Shown here: positions 4,618 through 6,093 of the stretch, one piece after another
How the letters are laid out: every line of letters begins with the position of its first letter
Numbering within the stretch: position 1 is the first letter of the stretch
Assembly (NCBI GenBank): GCA_002454845.1
Contig: DKJQ01000399.1
Location: 1-6,093, forward strand
Source: Ignavibacteria bacterium UBA6688
GTDB lineage: Bacteria > Bacteroidota > Ignavibacteria > UBA10030
DNA: 6,093 nt
Direction of reading: 5' to 3'
The notes under the pieces: model-generated
What the model was told of the DNA's origin: nothing
What the model saw: the letters and a program-made list of their open reading frames with translations, nothing else
The model's database searches: none
Position numbers and translations under genes: made by a program

Positions 4618-6012
4618 TCAGAGCCCTTTTCTTCCCTTCAGCACCCGCATCCAGTGGACGATCTGCTTCTTCACCTCGTTCGGCGAAGTGCTCCCGGCGG
4701 ATTGCTTCTGCTCCACGCTCCTGTGCGGCAGCATGTAATCAAAAATATCCGGATCGAACTCACTTGAAAAGGTGTGAAGGGTTTCGATATCGAGGTTGCC
4801 GAGGTACATCCGGTGGTCGATGCAATGGGAGATAATTTTCCCCGTGATAGCATGCGCGTCGCGGAAGGGGATCCCTTTACGCACAAGATAATCGGCGATC
4901 TCCGTTGCAGTCAGGAAGTCGTTGCGCAACTCCTCCTCCATCCGCTGACGATCGATCTTCGTGTGCACCAGGATGTGGGAGACGATAAAGAGGCATTGCC
5001 GCGTCGTGCTGACCACATCGAACATTGGCATTTTATCCTCCTGCATGTCGCGGTTGTACGCGAGGGGGAGTGCCTTCATGATCGTGAGCAGGTTCACCAG
5101 CGCCCCATAGACGCGCCCCGTTTTTCCCCGCACAAGTTCCGCCATGTCGGGATTCTTCTTTTGCGGCATAATGCTGCTGCCGGTGGTGTATGCATCGCTG
5201 ATCTGGACAAAACCGAACTCCTTGGTCGACCAGAGCACCAGCTCCTCCGCCAGCCGGCTCAGGTGCATCATGATCAGACTGCACGCCGAGACGAATTCGA
5301 TCACATAATCCCGGTCGCTGACCGCGTCGATGCTGTTCGCGACAATCCCGTCAAAGTGAAGCTTTCTGGCCACCTTGTGCCGGTCGATCGGGAAGGAGGT
5401 CCCGGCAAGGGCCGCGGCGCCGAGCGGGGACTTGTTCATACGCTTCAGACAGTCGTTCAGCCGCTCGTAATCGCGCTCCAGCATGGAAACATACGCCAGG
5501 AGGTGATGCGACAGCATAATGGGTTGTGCGCGTTGCAAGTGCGTGTAGCCCGGCATCAGCGTGCCGAAATGCTTCTCCGCTTTATACAAGAGCACCCGCT
5601 GGAGTTGGGAAATAAGTTTTCCGATCTCCCTGGTCGCCGATCGCAGATACAATCGTTCGTCGAGCGCCACCTGGTCATTCCGGCTCCGGCCCGTGTGGAG
5701 CTTCCCACCCAATGCCCCCACCTTCTGGATCAACCGCTGTTCGATCGCCAAGTGCACATCTTCATACTCATCCCCGAGCTTGAGTTTCCCAGTCTCAATT
5801 TCCTTCTGAATGGCGTTGAGGGCGGTCCGGATACGGCGCGCTTCCGCCGCCGTGAGGATGCGTGTGGCGGAAAGCATCTCCACATGCGCGATGCTGCCCG
5901 CGATGTCTTCCAGGTAGAGTTGTTTGTCGAGATCGATGGAGGAGGAGAAACTGAGTGCGATGGCGGACAGGGGTTCTTTAAACCGCCCGCTCCAGAGTGC
6001 TTGATGGGACAT
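4618..6012 (-). CDS. argH: argininosuccinate lyase
   Basis: Cytosolic homotetramer that splits argininosuccinate into arginine and fumarate, the last step of arginine synthesis. The 464-residue length is normal for the family. Seen: W7-S-G-R-F near the start, D-E-Y-E-D-V-H at 81-87, H106-T-G-R-S-R-N-D-Q114, G155-Y-T-H158-L-Q-R-A-Q-P164 with the conserved Thr-His pair, and the fumarase/aspartase-superfamily signature G278-S-S-I-M-P-Q-K-K-N-P288, whose Ser279/Ser280 lie on the catalytic loop. All key residues are present, so the enzyme should be active. ATG 6012 puts the family N-terminus (S-G-R-F) at the expected place; no clear Shine-Dalgarno. A promoter candidate lies 47-77 bases upstream. 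No other arg gene is in the window, though one may lie beyond the right edge. The gene is followed after 17 bp by the NTase/small-protein pair. Confidence 0.98.
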   Translation of the reverse strand: MSHQALWSGRFKEPLSAIALSFSSSIDLDKQLYLEDIAGSIAHVEMLSATRILTAAEARRIRTALNAIQKEIETGKLKLGDEYEDVHLAIEQRLIQKVGALGGKLHTGRSRNDQVALDERLYLRSATREIGKLISQLQRVLLYKAEKHFGTLMPGYTHLQRAQPIMLSHHLLAYVSMLERDYERLNDCLKRMNKSPLGAAALAGTSFPIDRHKVARKLHFDGIVANSIDAVSDRDYVIEFVSACSLIMMHLSRLAEELVLWSTKEFGFVQISDAYTTGSSIMPQKKNPDMAELVRGKTGRVYGALVNLLTIMKALPLAYNRDMQEDKMPMFDVVSTTRQCLFIVSHILVHTKIDRQRMEEELRNDFLTATEIADYLVRKGIPFRDAHAITGKIISHCIDHRMYLGNLDIETLHTFSSEFDPDIFDYMLPHRSVEQKQSAGSTSPNEVKKQIVHWMRVLKGRKGL

Positions 6013-6058
6013 GGTGATCGAAGGCCGATGTGTTCAGGGATGTGGAATGAATTGGGAA

Positions 6059-6089
6059 ACAAGATAGGGAAAATTGAAACGGAGAGCAA
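6059..6089 (-). promoter_or_regulatory. promoter candidate for argH
   Basis: On the minus strand: TTG (6089-6087), a 20-base spacer, then TATCTTGT (6066-6059). This agrees with TTG-N20-TAnnTT of the Bacteroidetes consensus, with the final TG of TAnnTTTG not matched. Transcription would start near 6052, giving a leader of about 40 bases. The spacing equals that of the candidate at 344-374. It lies at the window edge, so whether an upstream arg gene reads through cannot be seen. Confidence 0.33.
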
Positions 6090-6093
6090 CGGG

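Noticed and set aside
5730..6089. Minus-strand open frame overlapping the start of argH
   Set aside because: It is out of frame with argH over its conserved N-terminal domain and has a serine/proline-rich composition typical of a shadow frame.

Overview
The window looks like a chromosomal segment from a member of the Bacteroidota/Ignavibacteriota (FCB) group. The pointers are a C-terminal domain of the FlgD-Ig/type IX secretion sorting type at the left edge, two promoter-like elements of the form TTG-N20-TAnnTT (the Bacteroidetes -33/-7 pattern), and few clear Shine-Dalgarno sequences. The lineage is inferred; no rRNA or marker gene is present. Base composition is uneven: about 60% GC in sampled lines of the SDR and argH genes, but about 46-48% in the left-edge fragment and in much of the nucleotidyltransferase gene.

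Layout. Positions 1-243 (+) hold the last 80 codons of an exported protein. After a 169-bp gap carrying a weak hairpin and a plausible promoter, four genes run on the + strand (413-3757): an extended short-chain dehydrogenase resembling HpnA/3-beta-HSD-type enzymes, a CPBP (CAAX-protease-like) intramembrane protein, a PAP2/AUR1-like lipid phosphatase or transferase, and a Yip1-domain membrane protein. The first two overlap by GTGA and the last two are 7 bp apart, so they are probably one transcript; the 75-bp gap in the middle holds a perfect 9-bp tandem repeat (CCACGAAGG x2). Three of the four products are polytopic membrane proteins and the fourth is a lipid- or sugar-type reductase/epimerase, which suggests a membrane-lipid or envelope role, but no specific pathway can be assigned.

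A 49-bp convergent gap with a 7-bp GC-rich hairpin separates this from a minus-strand cluster transcribed from the right edge: argH (argininosuccinate lyase, 6012-4618), then 17 bp later a stand-alone nucleotidyltransferase (4600-4055), then an 83-residue helical protein (4058-3807) that overlaps it by ATGA. The small gene has the clearest Shine-Dalgarno in the window, lying inside the last NTase codons. The NTase/small-protein pair behaves like a mobile two-gene module of toxin-antitoxin type placed behind a housekeeping arginine gene. It is the most interesting part of the window and its function is unproven.

No tRNA, rRNA, insertion sequence or CRISPR array was recognised.
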